Assembly (NCBI GenBank): GCA_964343805.1 | Contig: CAYFLR010000016.1 | Location: 1 to 64,000 of the forward strand | Reading direction: 5' to 3' | DNA: 64,000 nt | Origin: CAYFLR01 sp964343805 | GTDB taxonomy: Bacteria; Bdellovibrionota_B; Oligoflexia; CAYFLR01 | In this document: positions 51,566-60,176 of the stretch, piece by piece | Layout of the letters: every line of letters starts with the position of its first letter | Position numbering within the stretch: the first letter of the stretch is position 1 | Position numbers and translations under genes: made by a program | The notes under the pieces: generated by a model | What the model was told of the DNA's origin: nothing | Databases searched by the model: none | Seen by the model: the letters and a program-made list of their open reading frames with translations, nothing else

Positions 51566-53792
51566 ATGAAATATCTATGGTTCTTACCTATTTTGATTAT
51601 GGTAAGTAAGCTATATGCTATTGAAATATCAACCAAGTGCAGCGCAAAGGCATTTGAAGCAGGAGTCTGTAATCCTATTCACAAAGTAGCCGATGCAATA
51701 AAAAACGAGAACTATGATGAAGGCATTTTGGGAAGTGCCAAACAAGAAATCAACAGTTTCTCACTCAACTGTAAAGAGTTCACCTTAGCTGACTTAATGA
51801 AGCCCGATGGACTGCCCTATGATCCGAATGAAGATATCATAATTTCATTAAGTGAAATTTTCGGTTCTTTAGAAGATCCTCGTATCGACTTGCTGATGGC
51901 CACTTTTGGCGAGAACTTTGTTGGACAGGATCAATACAACTTAGGAAAAGCCAGCGATTTTTTGAAATTTCTGAACGAAGCTGAGCAAGACTTATGTGCC
52001 AGAGGAGATTCNNNNNNNNNNTATAAAAGAGGGTCAAATGAATCTCACTCTTATTTTAACCGACATCCAAACATTATTGAAACAGGTCTCTCGTGATCTT
52101 GGAGTAAACCTTTCTAAGGTTGGAAAACCAATTCACCCCTGCCCTTTAATTAATATGGATCAGATCGCAACTGATATAAGTGAAAGGGTCAGTAAGCATG
52201 AAAGAATCAAAGTAAAAGTTAGAGAGGGATTGACAGTACCCCTCAATCGTTATGTGGAGAAAATCAACGAACAGCAAAGGTTCTTATGTGCCATTGGTTT
52301 TGACCTTCTAAAAGAAATCAATTTGAACGAACTTGTTCCCGTAGCCGAATTAGAGAAATGGAAAAAGCATTTAATGCAAAAGCTAAACATTTCGAAATAC
52401 CATCGAATGTTTGACGATAGCTATGCGGCCAAAATTCTCTCTAACGAGGATGTACAATCTATGATCTTTGATTATGCTGAAAATGGAAAAGTTCCCTCCA
52501 CTGAGAAACTCCTCGAATTAGGAATGAAGTACGCACCTGAAATTGAAAATGTATGTATGGAAGAGTTTGGTATCGAACTACCTGAGATTTCCCTTAAGCC
52601 CACTCCAGTGGCACCTGAAAGAAGGAAGGATCTCAATCTCCTCAAGAAGAAAACTTGGCCTGGTATCAATTTAGGAAATCGAAAAGTATTTGGTGCCTAT
52701 GCCAATGCCTGGTTAGAAGTGAGAGGTCAAACTTATGGACAACAGATTGTAGGAGTTGGACGAGCAGGATTATATATTATTAATAATGATCTGAATGCAG
52801 TCTATGCAGAAGCCAACCTTGAAACTTCAATCTCTCATGCTCCTAAAGGACATCTGAAGTTTACAGTCTTAGGATACGACTTTCTTAATGAGAAAATCGA
52901 AGCCGAAGCTGTTGAAGATGTGGACAGTGCACTTAAAGGAGGAGATGAAGAGAAAGAAGAGATCGATGAATCTTATAAACAGACCTTCATGGTGGGGCCA
53001 ATCCCCTTTTCAGTTGCCGTGGGAGGAAAAGGTTCTCAAGCCTTTTATTATCAACATAATTTAGTAACTATGAGGGCTAATGGAGATGTGGGAACCAAGT
53101 CTTTTACTGCTGGTTATGCTATGGCTTCTATTGGGATTTCAGGTCTGCTATCTGGCGGTGTGGAAGGGCAGATTACCCTGATCCAAAGTAACGCAAAAGT
53201 AACAGGAGCCGCCACTTTTCTACTGAACAGCCAAAACATTCCCGAGTTGACCTTAGGTTTAGAAGGCAATGAACATCATAGTGCTTTGGGTGGGCGAATC
53301 TTCCTATTTGCTGAGTACCCAGTTCCCAGATGGGGAATTCCACCTTGGAAAACTAAAAAGAGTACCTATGACATTTGGAACTCCAAAGGTTTTGCAGCCA
53401 ATATGACCATCATTGATTATAAAATTAGAGTCACTCCAGACCGTGTTAAAGTCGATGGAAGTTTAGTTGATCAAGCGGATATCAGAGAAGCACAAGTAAG
53501 ACAGCAAAAAATTGATGAAGAAAAGCGAAAGATGCAAGAGACCAAAGAAGCAGTTGCCGAACTTGAACGTCTAAAAATAGAATTAGATAATTTTAAGGCA
53601 GAAGTAGAAAGTAAAGCTGAAGAGGTCATTCAAGGAGTGCGGTTAGACATGGTAGCCAAATCCCCTATGGACCAGGGAAAATTTACCGATACACTATTCA
53701 CTCTTAATGCCAAGATTAACTTTGTTGAAAAGTTAGGTGTTGATTACATGCAGCATCTTAAAAACATCATCGCTGAGGAGGCCATGGAATGA
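51566..53792 (+). CDS. Large secreted helical/beta protein, split by assembly gap
   Basis: One gene of about 740 residues, broken by 10 Ns at 52012-52021; the two parts are in different frames because the gap length is arbitrary. Signal peptide (ending KLYA), then a helical Cys-containing region (about 20-230). Next is a beta-rich region (about 370-590: VFGAYANAWLEVRGQTYG, MVGPIPFSVAVGGKGS, IGISGLLSGGVEGQIT), then a charged coiled coil and helices. The repeated Gly-rich strands suggest a sheet or barrel that could enclose a ligand. It overlaps the next gene by ATGA. Confidence 0.7.
52012..52021. other. Assembly gap (10 N)
   Basis: Gap in the large secreted protein gene. The frame differs on either side, so the real length differs from 10 modulo 3. 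Confidence 0.95.
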
Positions 53793-55664
53793 AAAACTCA
53801 CTCAATAAATTAAAAGGAATTCTTATAACTAGTACTTTGGTATTCGCCCTCGCTCTTATCTACTTTCTTTCTCGTGAAGACAACTCTCAAGTAAAAGAAA
53901 GCCAGATGCAAGAGGTGTATGGTCAAGGTTTTAGCCAGCACTATGAGGTAGAATATGAATTGGTAGGTAAATTACCAAAATCTTTACAGATGCCCTTACC
54001 AAATGGCAATACATTGCAACAGCAATTGGCAACTTTTACCATCTCTCTCGATGGGAATTTTACCCTTAGCTATAAAGAGGATATAAGAAATTTTCAATTT
54101 AATGAATTGAGTGTGCAAATCAATGGTTTGCCCAACAAAGAGAAGATGAGTGAAGAGATCTATGATGCTTTAACTCTCGGTGTTCAAGTAACTTTGAATA
54201 AAGAAGGTCAAATCAAAGAGATCTCTCATCCTTCTCACATCAAACCAGAAGGAAGACGTTTTATTAAAGGGCTGTTAAGTTACTTTCAATTTACCCTCAA
54301 AGAACAACCATCTTATGAGGTAGTAGAAAGTGATCTAAATGGCTCCTTTAGGGCCAAGTATCAAACTAAGAACAGTGAGAGCGGGTGGGAACTCCATAAG
54401 AAAAAAACTCATTATCTGACAAACGCTTCTTCATCTTTTAAACTCAACAATAAAGACCTTATACGTAAGAATGTCAGTGATGATACTCTTTGTAAAATGA
54501 GCCTATCTTCTATCAAAACCATCCAAAGTTTAGATTGTAGACAAGAGATTGATTTTTACTTTTTGGACAACCTTATGGGAAATGAATTATCCCATCTCAC
54601 GGTAAAACAAACCAGTGCCTCTAGAAAATCCCTTATCCAATTATCGTCTAATGAAATGCTAACCGAAGGCTGGACAGAAAGAGAACAGGACCAAAAGTTA
54701 GAGNNNNNNNNNNNNNNNNNNNNNNNNNNNNNNNNNNNNNNNNNNNNNNNNNNNNNNNATGAATCGACTTATCAAGACAGGTTCTAGCGAAAAAACCATC
54801 GATCAACTCGATGACTACTTAAAACTCAAATCATTTCTAAAGCTCTATCCTGAAAGAACCAAAGAATTGTGGGATTACTTTTTGCAAATCGAGAATGTAA
54901 ATTCTGCCTTTCGGAATATGGTAGGAGCTTTAGTAAAGGTTGGAACTGAAGAAGCTCAAGAACTCCTTACTAAACTCATGGCCCACTATAATGATGAACC
55001 TAAGAAGCTCCGAATTATTGTACGCCAATCTTCCTTTATTAAAAATCCAAACCCTCAGATTGTTGAACAGCTCATTCACATTGCAGAGAGTTCAGAAAAT
55101 GAAAAAGTTGCAAAAAATAGTGAATTAGCATTAGGAGCTGTAGGGCACAAACTCATTCACTCAAGCGTTAAAAAGGATCAAGAAAGAGGACAACAACTAG
55201 AAAGTCGCTTCACCCTGAAACTAAAGAAGAGTTCGAGTGAGAATGAAAGGTTTTTCCTAATTAGCGCTTTGGGAAATATGGGGGCATCCTCCAATGTTGA
55301 TCTGATTGAACAGTTTAGAGATCAACCTCAATTCTTAAATCAGAGCCTCCATGCCTTAAGGTTAGTGCCCACTAAAAAGGCAGAGGACATTCTAGTAAAT
55401 TTTCTCCATAACAAAAAAACTGGAACTCGAAGACAAGCCTCCTTAAGTTTGACCTATCGTCAAGTTTCAAAAGAAGCTCTGTCTTCCTTAGTAGATAAAT
55501 TGTACCAAGAGCAAGATACCAACACACTGATGAACCTTGCCAAAGCTATCGCCAGCCATGCAAATGAAAGCAATAACTACAAACAGGATCTAAAGGCCTA
55601 CGCATTGAACTGTTGGGATCCAGATCTTTTTAAATACATCCAAGGTTTGATTAGTACGATTTAG
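53789..55664 (+). CDS. Membrane-anchored protein resembling vitellogenin/MTP N-terminal module (split by gap)
   Basis: One gene interrupted by 55 Ns (54704-54758). It has an N-terminal anchor (about 10-27), then a beta domain (about 45-300: YEVEYELVGKLPKSLQMPLP, VQVTLNKEGQIKEISHP, FIKGLLSYFQFTLKEQ). HEAT-like helices follow (MVGALVKVGTEEAQELLTKL, then LALGAVGHKL, LISALGNMGASSN). This order and the motifs 'IKGLLSYFQ' and 'VGTEEA' recall the lipid-transfer protein N-terminal module (barrel plus HEAT-like domain; compare NIKRGILSLLQ and AGT). Similarity is by eye only. It is the last gene of the operon, with an ATGA overlap upstream. Confidence 0.6.
54704..54758. other. Assembly gap (55 N)
   Basis: Gap between the beta domain and the HEAT-like domain. 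The frame differs on the two sides. Closing it is needed to prove a single gene. Confidence 0.95.
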
Positions 55665-55680
55665 AATAAGAGAGTGTCCC

Positions 55681-57405
55681 TTAACGAGACCAGGTAGGAA
55701 ATTTTAAACTTACAATCTGTTCTACTATTTGCTCTAGATCTTTTTTAATTACCGGTTTAGGTAAAAAATAATCCGCACCCATACCCAGGACTTTCTCAAC
55801 CTCCTGAGGTGTGGCATGAGAGCTATTTACCACGAGCGGAATGGAGGTCAGCCCCATTTCTAATTCCATACCCCGTATAGCAGTAAGAGTATCGTAACCT
55901 TGCTCCACCGGCATCTTTAAATCCAGGATAATAAAATCGAAGAAGGTATCCATCTTAGATAGACGCTGAATTACCGACCTTGCATCACATACATTTTCAA
56001 TACTAATATCTAAGGGGGTCAGTAAGCCTTCTAAAATCTGCTCTGAAAGAGTATCACCTTGTACTAGAAGAGCATTCATAGGAGGCCAGCAAATCACTTT
56101 AGAAATACATTGCTCAGGATCTGTCAGAATATTAGGATCTTCGATAACCCGATCGGGAATTTCAAAATAAAAAGTGGTTCCCATCCCCAGCTGTGATTCA
56201 AACCAGATAGTCCCTCCCATGAGAGAAACCAATTGATGACAGATGGACAGTCCGAGCCCCATTCCATCTTTTTGATTTTCTTTGTCCACCTGCTGGTACT
56301 CAAGAAACAATTCTTCGCCAAAACTTTCAGGAATACCTTCACCAAAATCTTGCACCGAAAAGAGAAGGTGATCTTTCTGTTTCTCCACCTTCAAGAGTAT
56401 GGCTCCTCCATCTCCTGCATATTTTAGCGCATTGTTGATCAAATTGGACAGAACACGCTTAATATAATGTTCATCACCTAGACGTTGATCCTGTATGGCT
56501 GGATCTACCTCAGAGGAAATTACACAACTCCGACTTTCCGCCTCAAACTGAAAGCGAGATTCCAAAGAGGCCATGAGCTGGGAAAGATAAAATTCTCCCT
56601 CATTCAAACTGAGTTCCCCAGCTTCAAGTTTAGATTGCACTGATAAGTTATCCACAATCTCTTTGATGGTCTTTCCACCTTCTTCAATGATACTAAGAAA
56701 GGAATGCAGTTCAGCGGGAGGAACATTGTGACCTTTTAATACCTGACATAACCCCAAGATACCGTTCAAAGCGGAACGAATGTCATGACTCATACTAGAG
56801 ATCAACTTGGATTTAATCAAAGTGGCATCATTAGATTGTTGCTTGGCTTCGGTGAGGGTTCCCTCTCTTTCTTTTTGGGCACTAATATCTGTAATAATTA
56901 CCCACACCTGGCCTAGCCTCTTCCCTTCACCAGGCAAATAAAGCCCTCTCAGCTTTCCATGAAAAGTCGTCTTCTCACAAGTCAGCATCAGCAGTTCAAT
57001 TTCTTGAAAAGATCTTTTCTGCTTCAACTGTTTTATAAAATAGAAGAAGCCTAATAAGGATTTTTGATCTACAAACTTAAGAAATGAACCATGGAGAAGG
57101 TTATCACTCTCTCCATGCAGCAATTCAGTGGCCATTTGGTTTAAATTAGAAATAGAGGCTTTGTCATCAATGATAATATAGGGCACAGGTGCCATATTGA
57201 ATAGATCATAGAAATTCTTCTTGGCCTCAGCTAACTCTTTCTGTTCATTCCTCAACTTCTGTAAACGAAGGTTCACCATGATCTCTTTGGCCTCTAAATT
57301 TTTCATTTCGTTAAAGGTCAGAGCCATATCTTCAGAGTTATAATCTCTGCGTGGAGTGAGATCCTCGTTAAAAATCGCTAATAAATCTGTATTAAAGCCT
57401 TTCAT
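55681..57405 (-). CDS. PAS hybrid histidine kinase
   Basis: A 574-residue soluble hybrid kinase: an N-terminal coil, PAS domain (about 65-175, FNMAPVPYIIIDDKASISNL), HisKA (SMSHDIRSALNGI), ATPase domain (INNALKYAGDGG, DFGEGIPESFG, GLGLSICHQL) and C-terminal receiver (FIILDLKMP, with lysine in LPKP). All phosphotransfer residues are present. It is the last gene of the minus-strand signalling cluster and converges with the sigma-54 operon, 16 bp from its last stop codon. Confidence 0.92.
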   Translation of the reverse strand: MKGFNTDLLAIFNEDLTPRRDYNSEDMALTFNEMKNLEAKEIMVNLRLQKLRNEQKELAEAKKNFYDLFNMAPVPYIIIDDKASISNLNQMATELLHGESDNLLHGSFLKFVDQKSLLGFFYFIKQLKQKRSFQEIELLMLTCEKTTFHGKLRGLYLPGEGKRLGQVWVIITDISAQKEREGTLTEAKQQSNDATLIKSKLISSMSHDIRSALNGILGLCQVLKGHNVPPAELHSFLSIIEEGGKTIKEIVDNLSVQSKLEAGELSLNEGEFYLSQLMASLESRFQFEAESRSCVISSEVDPAIQDQRLGDEHYIKRVLSNLINNALKYAGDGGAILLKVEKQKDHLLFSVQDFGEGIPESFGEELFLEYQQVDKENQKDGMGLGLSICHQLVSLMGGTIWFESQLGMGTTFYFEIPDRVIEDPNILTDPEQCISKVICWPPMNALLVQGDTLSEQILEGLLTPLDISIENVCDARSVIQRLSKMDTFFDFIILDLKMPVEQGYDTLTAIRGMELEMGLTSIPLVVNSSHATPQEVEKVLGMGADYFLPKPVIKKDLEQIVEQIVSLKFPTWSR

Positions 57406-57554
57406 TGGGCAATTTACCTATCTTCTGTAGGGAAAAGTAGCAATGTGTATTTGGTGGCATTATAACCAGATCACCAAGAAAAATAAACTATTTTTTTGGA
57501 AAAAAATTAACAAAGGAATGACTGTAGGTTAACTGATCTTTTCTAAAACTAAGA

Positions 57555-57998
57555 TCAAGCTGATCCACTTAAACCATACATTTGTTGCGAGGAATCATCC
57601 ATTCCCACTACATTTTTACACTCTTCAAAATGACAGGCTAAGCGAGAACTCAGTTCATCAATATTCAAAGGTTTAGTCAGAGTATGGTTCATACCTGCTT
57701 GCAGACATTTTACATGGTCTTGGGGATGAGACAAACCTGTTAGAGCATAGATAACCGCAGTTTTTTCAATTATGCCTAAATCTTCAAGTTTCCTAATTTC
57801 TCGTGTTGCTTCCCATCCATCCACATTAGGCATGACACAATCCATAAGGATTAAATCATAAGGGTTTTCACGATGCATTTTTATAGCTTCTTCACCATTA
57901 TTAGCCAAATCACTCGTCAATCCCAATACTTCAAGTACCTCTTGCAAAACGAACTGATTGATCACTTGATCCTCAGCAATCAAGACCCTGAGACCCAT
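57555..57998 (-). CDS. Single-domain response regulator
   Basis: A 147-residue receiver domain with the acidic pocket (Glu9, Asp10), phospho-acceptor Asp53 (LILMDCVMP), Thr87 (ALTG) and Lys109 (TKPL). A short tail follows without an output domain, so it probably relays phosphate or binds a target directly. It lies between the hybrid kinase gene and the HAMP coiled-coil gene on the same strand. Confidence 0.92.
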   Translation of the reverse strand: MGLRVLIAEDQVINQFVLQEVLEVLGLTSDLANNGEEAIKMHRENPYDLILMDCVMPNVDGWEATREIRKLEDLGIIEKTAVIYALTGLSHPQDHVKCLQAGMNHTLTKPLNIDELSSRLACHFEECKNVVGMDDSSQQMYGLSGSA

Positions 57999-58139
57999 AC
58001 TCTAAACCTCTTTCTTTTGTACAGTATAAATGTTTGGTGTTAATTAAATAATTTATCAAAGGATTTTGAGGTGATCAAGAGTTTTTTTATACTAGATACC
58101 AAATCGCCCACAGCTCACTCTCACAGTTTTAAATAAGTA

Positions 58140-59147
58140 TCAGATATCATCAAGCTTTTCCCGAGTACGGGTAAGTAAATCTTCATAGACATAGAGTTGG
58201 CCTCTTAATAATTGACACTCTTGCTGACTGGACAGCAAAGAATCTGATAGCTTAAGATTGGTCTCCAGTATATCAGCCTTACCTAGAGACATTTTACTCA
58301 TTTCATCTACTAATTGAGTTCGTTTTTCACCTAACTCCTTCAACTGACTAGATAATCTCAATTGGTTGACTCTTAAGTCTTCATTTATTTTTTCCAACTC
58401 CATGGTGCGTTGTCTCACCTGATCTTCTAGGTCAGACTTAGATTTTTCTAACTCCTCTTGCATTATTTGTTGTTGCTCATAGTAATGCACCAACTGACCA
58501 CTCGTATTTTCTAGATGACGAGCCAGTGCCCCTAAATCATCTTTAGTTTTGATGGGGATGGGAGAAATCCGATGACTTTCAGCCAGCTCCATTGCTGATC
58601 TTTCTAAAATATTGACCTGCCTCACTAAGAATTGCTTAAAAAAGAGATGAAGAACACCAGCTGTAAACAACAAACAGACCACGAATCCCAGTAGTGTGAC
58701 CCATAAAATACGGGTAATTAACTTAGAAGACTTTTTATCCTCCATGGCATAAAAGATAGACCATTTCCATGGTTCGAATGTAAAATTCATAAATTGTCGA
58801 TATTTGCTTTGATCTAACGATAATGTATTCAAAAGATCCTTTTGCTCAGCATCTCTGATCAACAACCCACCCAGCAACTTCTTTTTTTGTAAAACATGCA
58901 AAGCCTCTTTCTGCATCTCCTTGATGAAAAAGTCCACCTTACTCATTTTAGTAGTTTGAAGAAGCTGATTCCGATGATCGAGTTCACTAAAAATGGATTC
59001 TTGATAGGAAAGCTCAAGGTACTCATGAGCATATTGCCTAATTTCAGATTGGGTATTAAAAAAGAACCAACTTCCTAATCCACCAATCGAGATCACTAAT
59101 ATGGTGACCACCACCAACAAAATTTTCTTTTGTAAATTCAAGAACAA
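58140..59147 (-). CDS. HAMP/coiled-coil membrane signalling protein without catalytic domain
   Basis: A 335-residue protein with two transmembrane helices (about 8-30 and 147-168) flanking a periplasmic sensor domain, then HAMP (LERSAMELAESHRISPIPIK, then DDLGALARHLENTS) and a long coiled coil to the C terminus. There is no kinase, cyclase or methylation-helix hairpin. The coil contains LVDEMSKMSLGKADILETNL, similar to the coil of the REC protein at 62706. It starts 3 bp after the substrate-binding-protein stop, suggesting that protein is its ligand sensor (inference). Confidence 0.85.
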   Translation of the reverse strand: MFLNLQKKILLVVVTILVISIGGLGSWFFFNTQSEIRQYAHEYLELSYQESIFSELDHRNQLLQTTKMSKVDFFIKEMQKEALHVLQKKKLLGGLLIRDAEQKDLLNTLSLDQSKYRQFMNFTFEPWKWSIFYAMEDKKSSKLITRILWVTLLGFVVCLLFTAGVLHLFFKQFLVRQVNILERSAMELAESHRISPIPIKTKDDLGALARHLENTSGQLVHYYEQQQIMQEELEKSKSDLEDQVRQRTMELEKINEDLRVNQLRLSSQLKELGEKRTQLVDEMSKMSLGKADILETNLKLSDSLLSSQQECQLLRGQLYVYEDLLTRTREKLDDI

Positions 59148-59150
59148 CCT

Positions 59151-60173
59151 CTAGTAGTATGTTCGGTCTTTGGCCAGTTCCAATATATAGGAAGGAATAG
59201 AAAGTTGCAATTTTTCTGCAGTTTTTAAATTGATTGAGAATTGAATCTTACTTGGGAGGGAAGGAGGAATTTGCCCGGGAGACACTCCTTTTAAAATACG
59301 ATGAGCCATTTCTGCAGTATCAGCTCCTTGGAAAACAGGATCTCCTGTAATGTGAATTAGAGCCCCGGATTTTACACTCTCTTCGGTTGCTCCTACAAGA
59401 AGGGGAGCCTTCAATTCTTGATAAATATGATCATGTTCAGATAAAACCGCCAAAGCTCCCCGGGGAGCCCAAAAGTAATCAACTTGAGAAGTCATTTTTG
59501 CTATTGCAGCCTTAAGCTCTTTCAACATTATTTGCTTATGAGTCTTCAAAGGACGAAATGGAATTTCTTGGGTAAGAAATTCTATTTTCTTATCCTTACT
59601 ATTAGCAATTGCCTGTTGCATTCTTTTTAGGTCACTCAAGTCAGAGAAATAACTCGTGTGTATAAATCCCAACCTCAGTTTTTTCCTGGGGTATTTTTTG
59701 CGAAGAATATTGAGCATTAATTCAACTTTCGTTTGAGCGGCTATATAATGGACTTTGCCGGTAACCAATGTTCCTGTTGGTTTTCCAATTTCATTAATCA
59801 GTTTTGCCCCCACAGGGTCTGTTACACACATAAAAACCTGTGGAATTTTAAGAGGCAATGTATATTCAATAGCAACTTTAGAAGCTAAGGTGGCAACAGA
59901 AATTACTAAACTGGGTTTTCTTTGATCGAAAGAGCGCTTTAGTAAAGAATGGGCCAGCTGGAGATCACCTTCAGCATTAATCATCTCATAATGGATATTT
60001 TTACCTTCTTTATAGCCAAGATGCTGCATCTTTTTTTTGAAAGCCACTATAAATTGCTCTAGAATCTTAGCATCCATAGTTTTAAAAACCAGAACACTTG
60101 GAATCTTATAAGCAAAGAGTTCTCCCGCAATTGCACCAAGAAGCAAAACAACAAAAATAATTGATTTAAGCAT
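59151..60173 (-). CDS. ABC transporter-type substrate-binding protein (TrpX-like family)
   Basis: A 340-residue exported protein of the ABC_sub_bind family. It has a signal peptide (ending LFAYK), then typical segments: FVVAFKKKMQHLGYKEGKNI-like start, VISVATLASKVAI, PQVFMCVTDPVGAKLI, LRLGFIHTSYFSDLSDLKRM and INLKTAEKLQLSIPSYIL. These proteins bind aromatic amino acids or related ligands. No permease or ATPase gene is nearby. In signalling clusters such a protein often serves as the periplasmic sensor for a membrane partner, here probably the HAMP protein encoded 3 bp downstream. Confidence 0.9.
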   Translation of the reverse strand: MLKSIIFVVLLLGAIAGELFAYKIPSVLVFKTMDAKILEQFIVAFKKKMQHLGYKEGKNIHYEMINAEGDLQLAHSLLKRSFDQRKPSLVISVATLASKVAIEYTLPLKIPQVFMCVTDPVGAKLINEIGKPTGTLVTGKVHYIAAQTKVELMLNILRKKYPRKKLRLGFIHTSYFSDLSDLKRMQQAIANSKDKKIEFLTQEIPFRPLKTHKQIMLKELKAAIAKMTSQVDYFWAPRGALAVLSEHDHIYQELKAPLLVGATEESVKSGALIHITGDPVFQGADTAEMAHRILKGVSPGQIPPSLPSKIQFSINLKTAEKLQLSIPSYILELAKDRTYY

Positions 60174-60176
60174 GGC

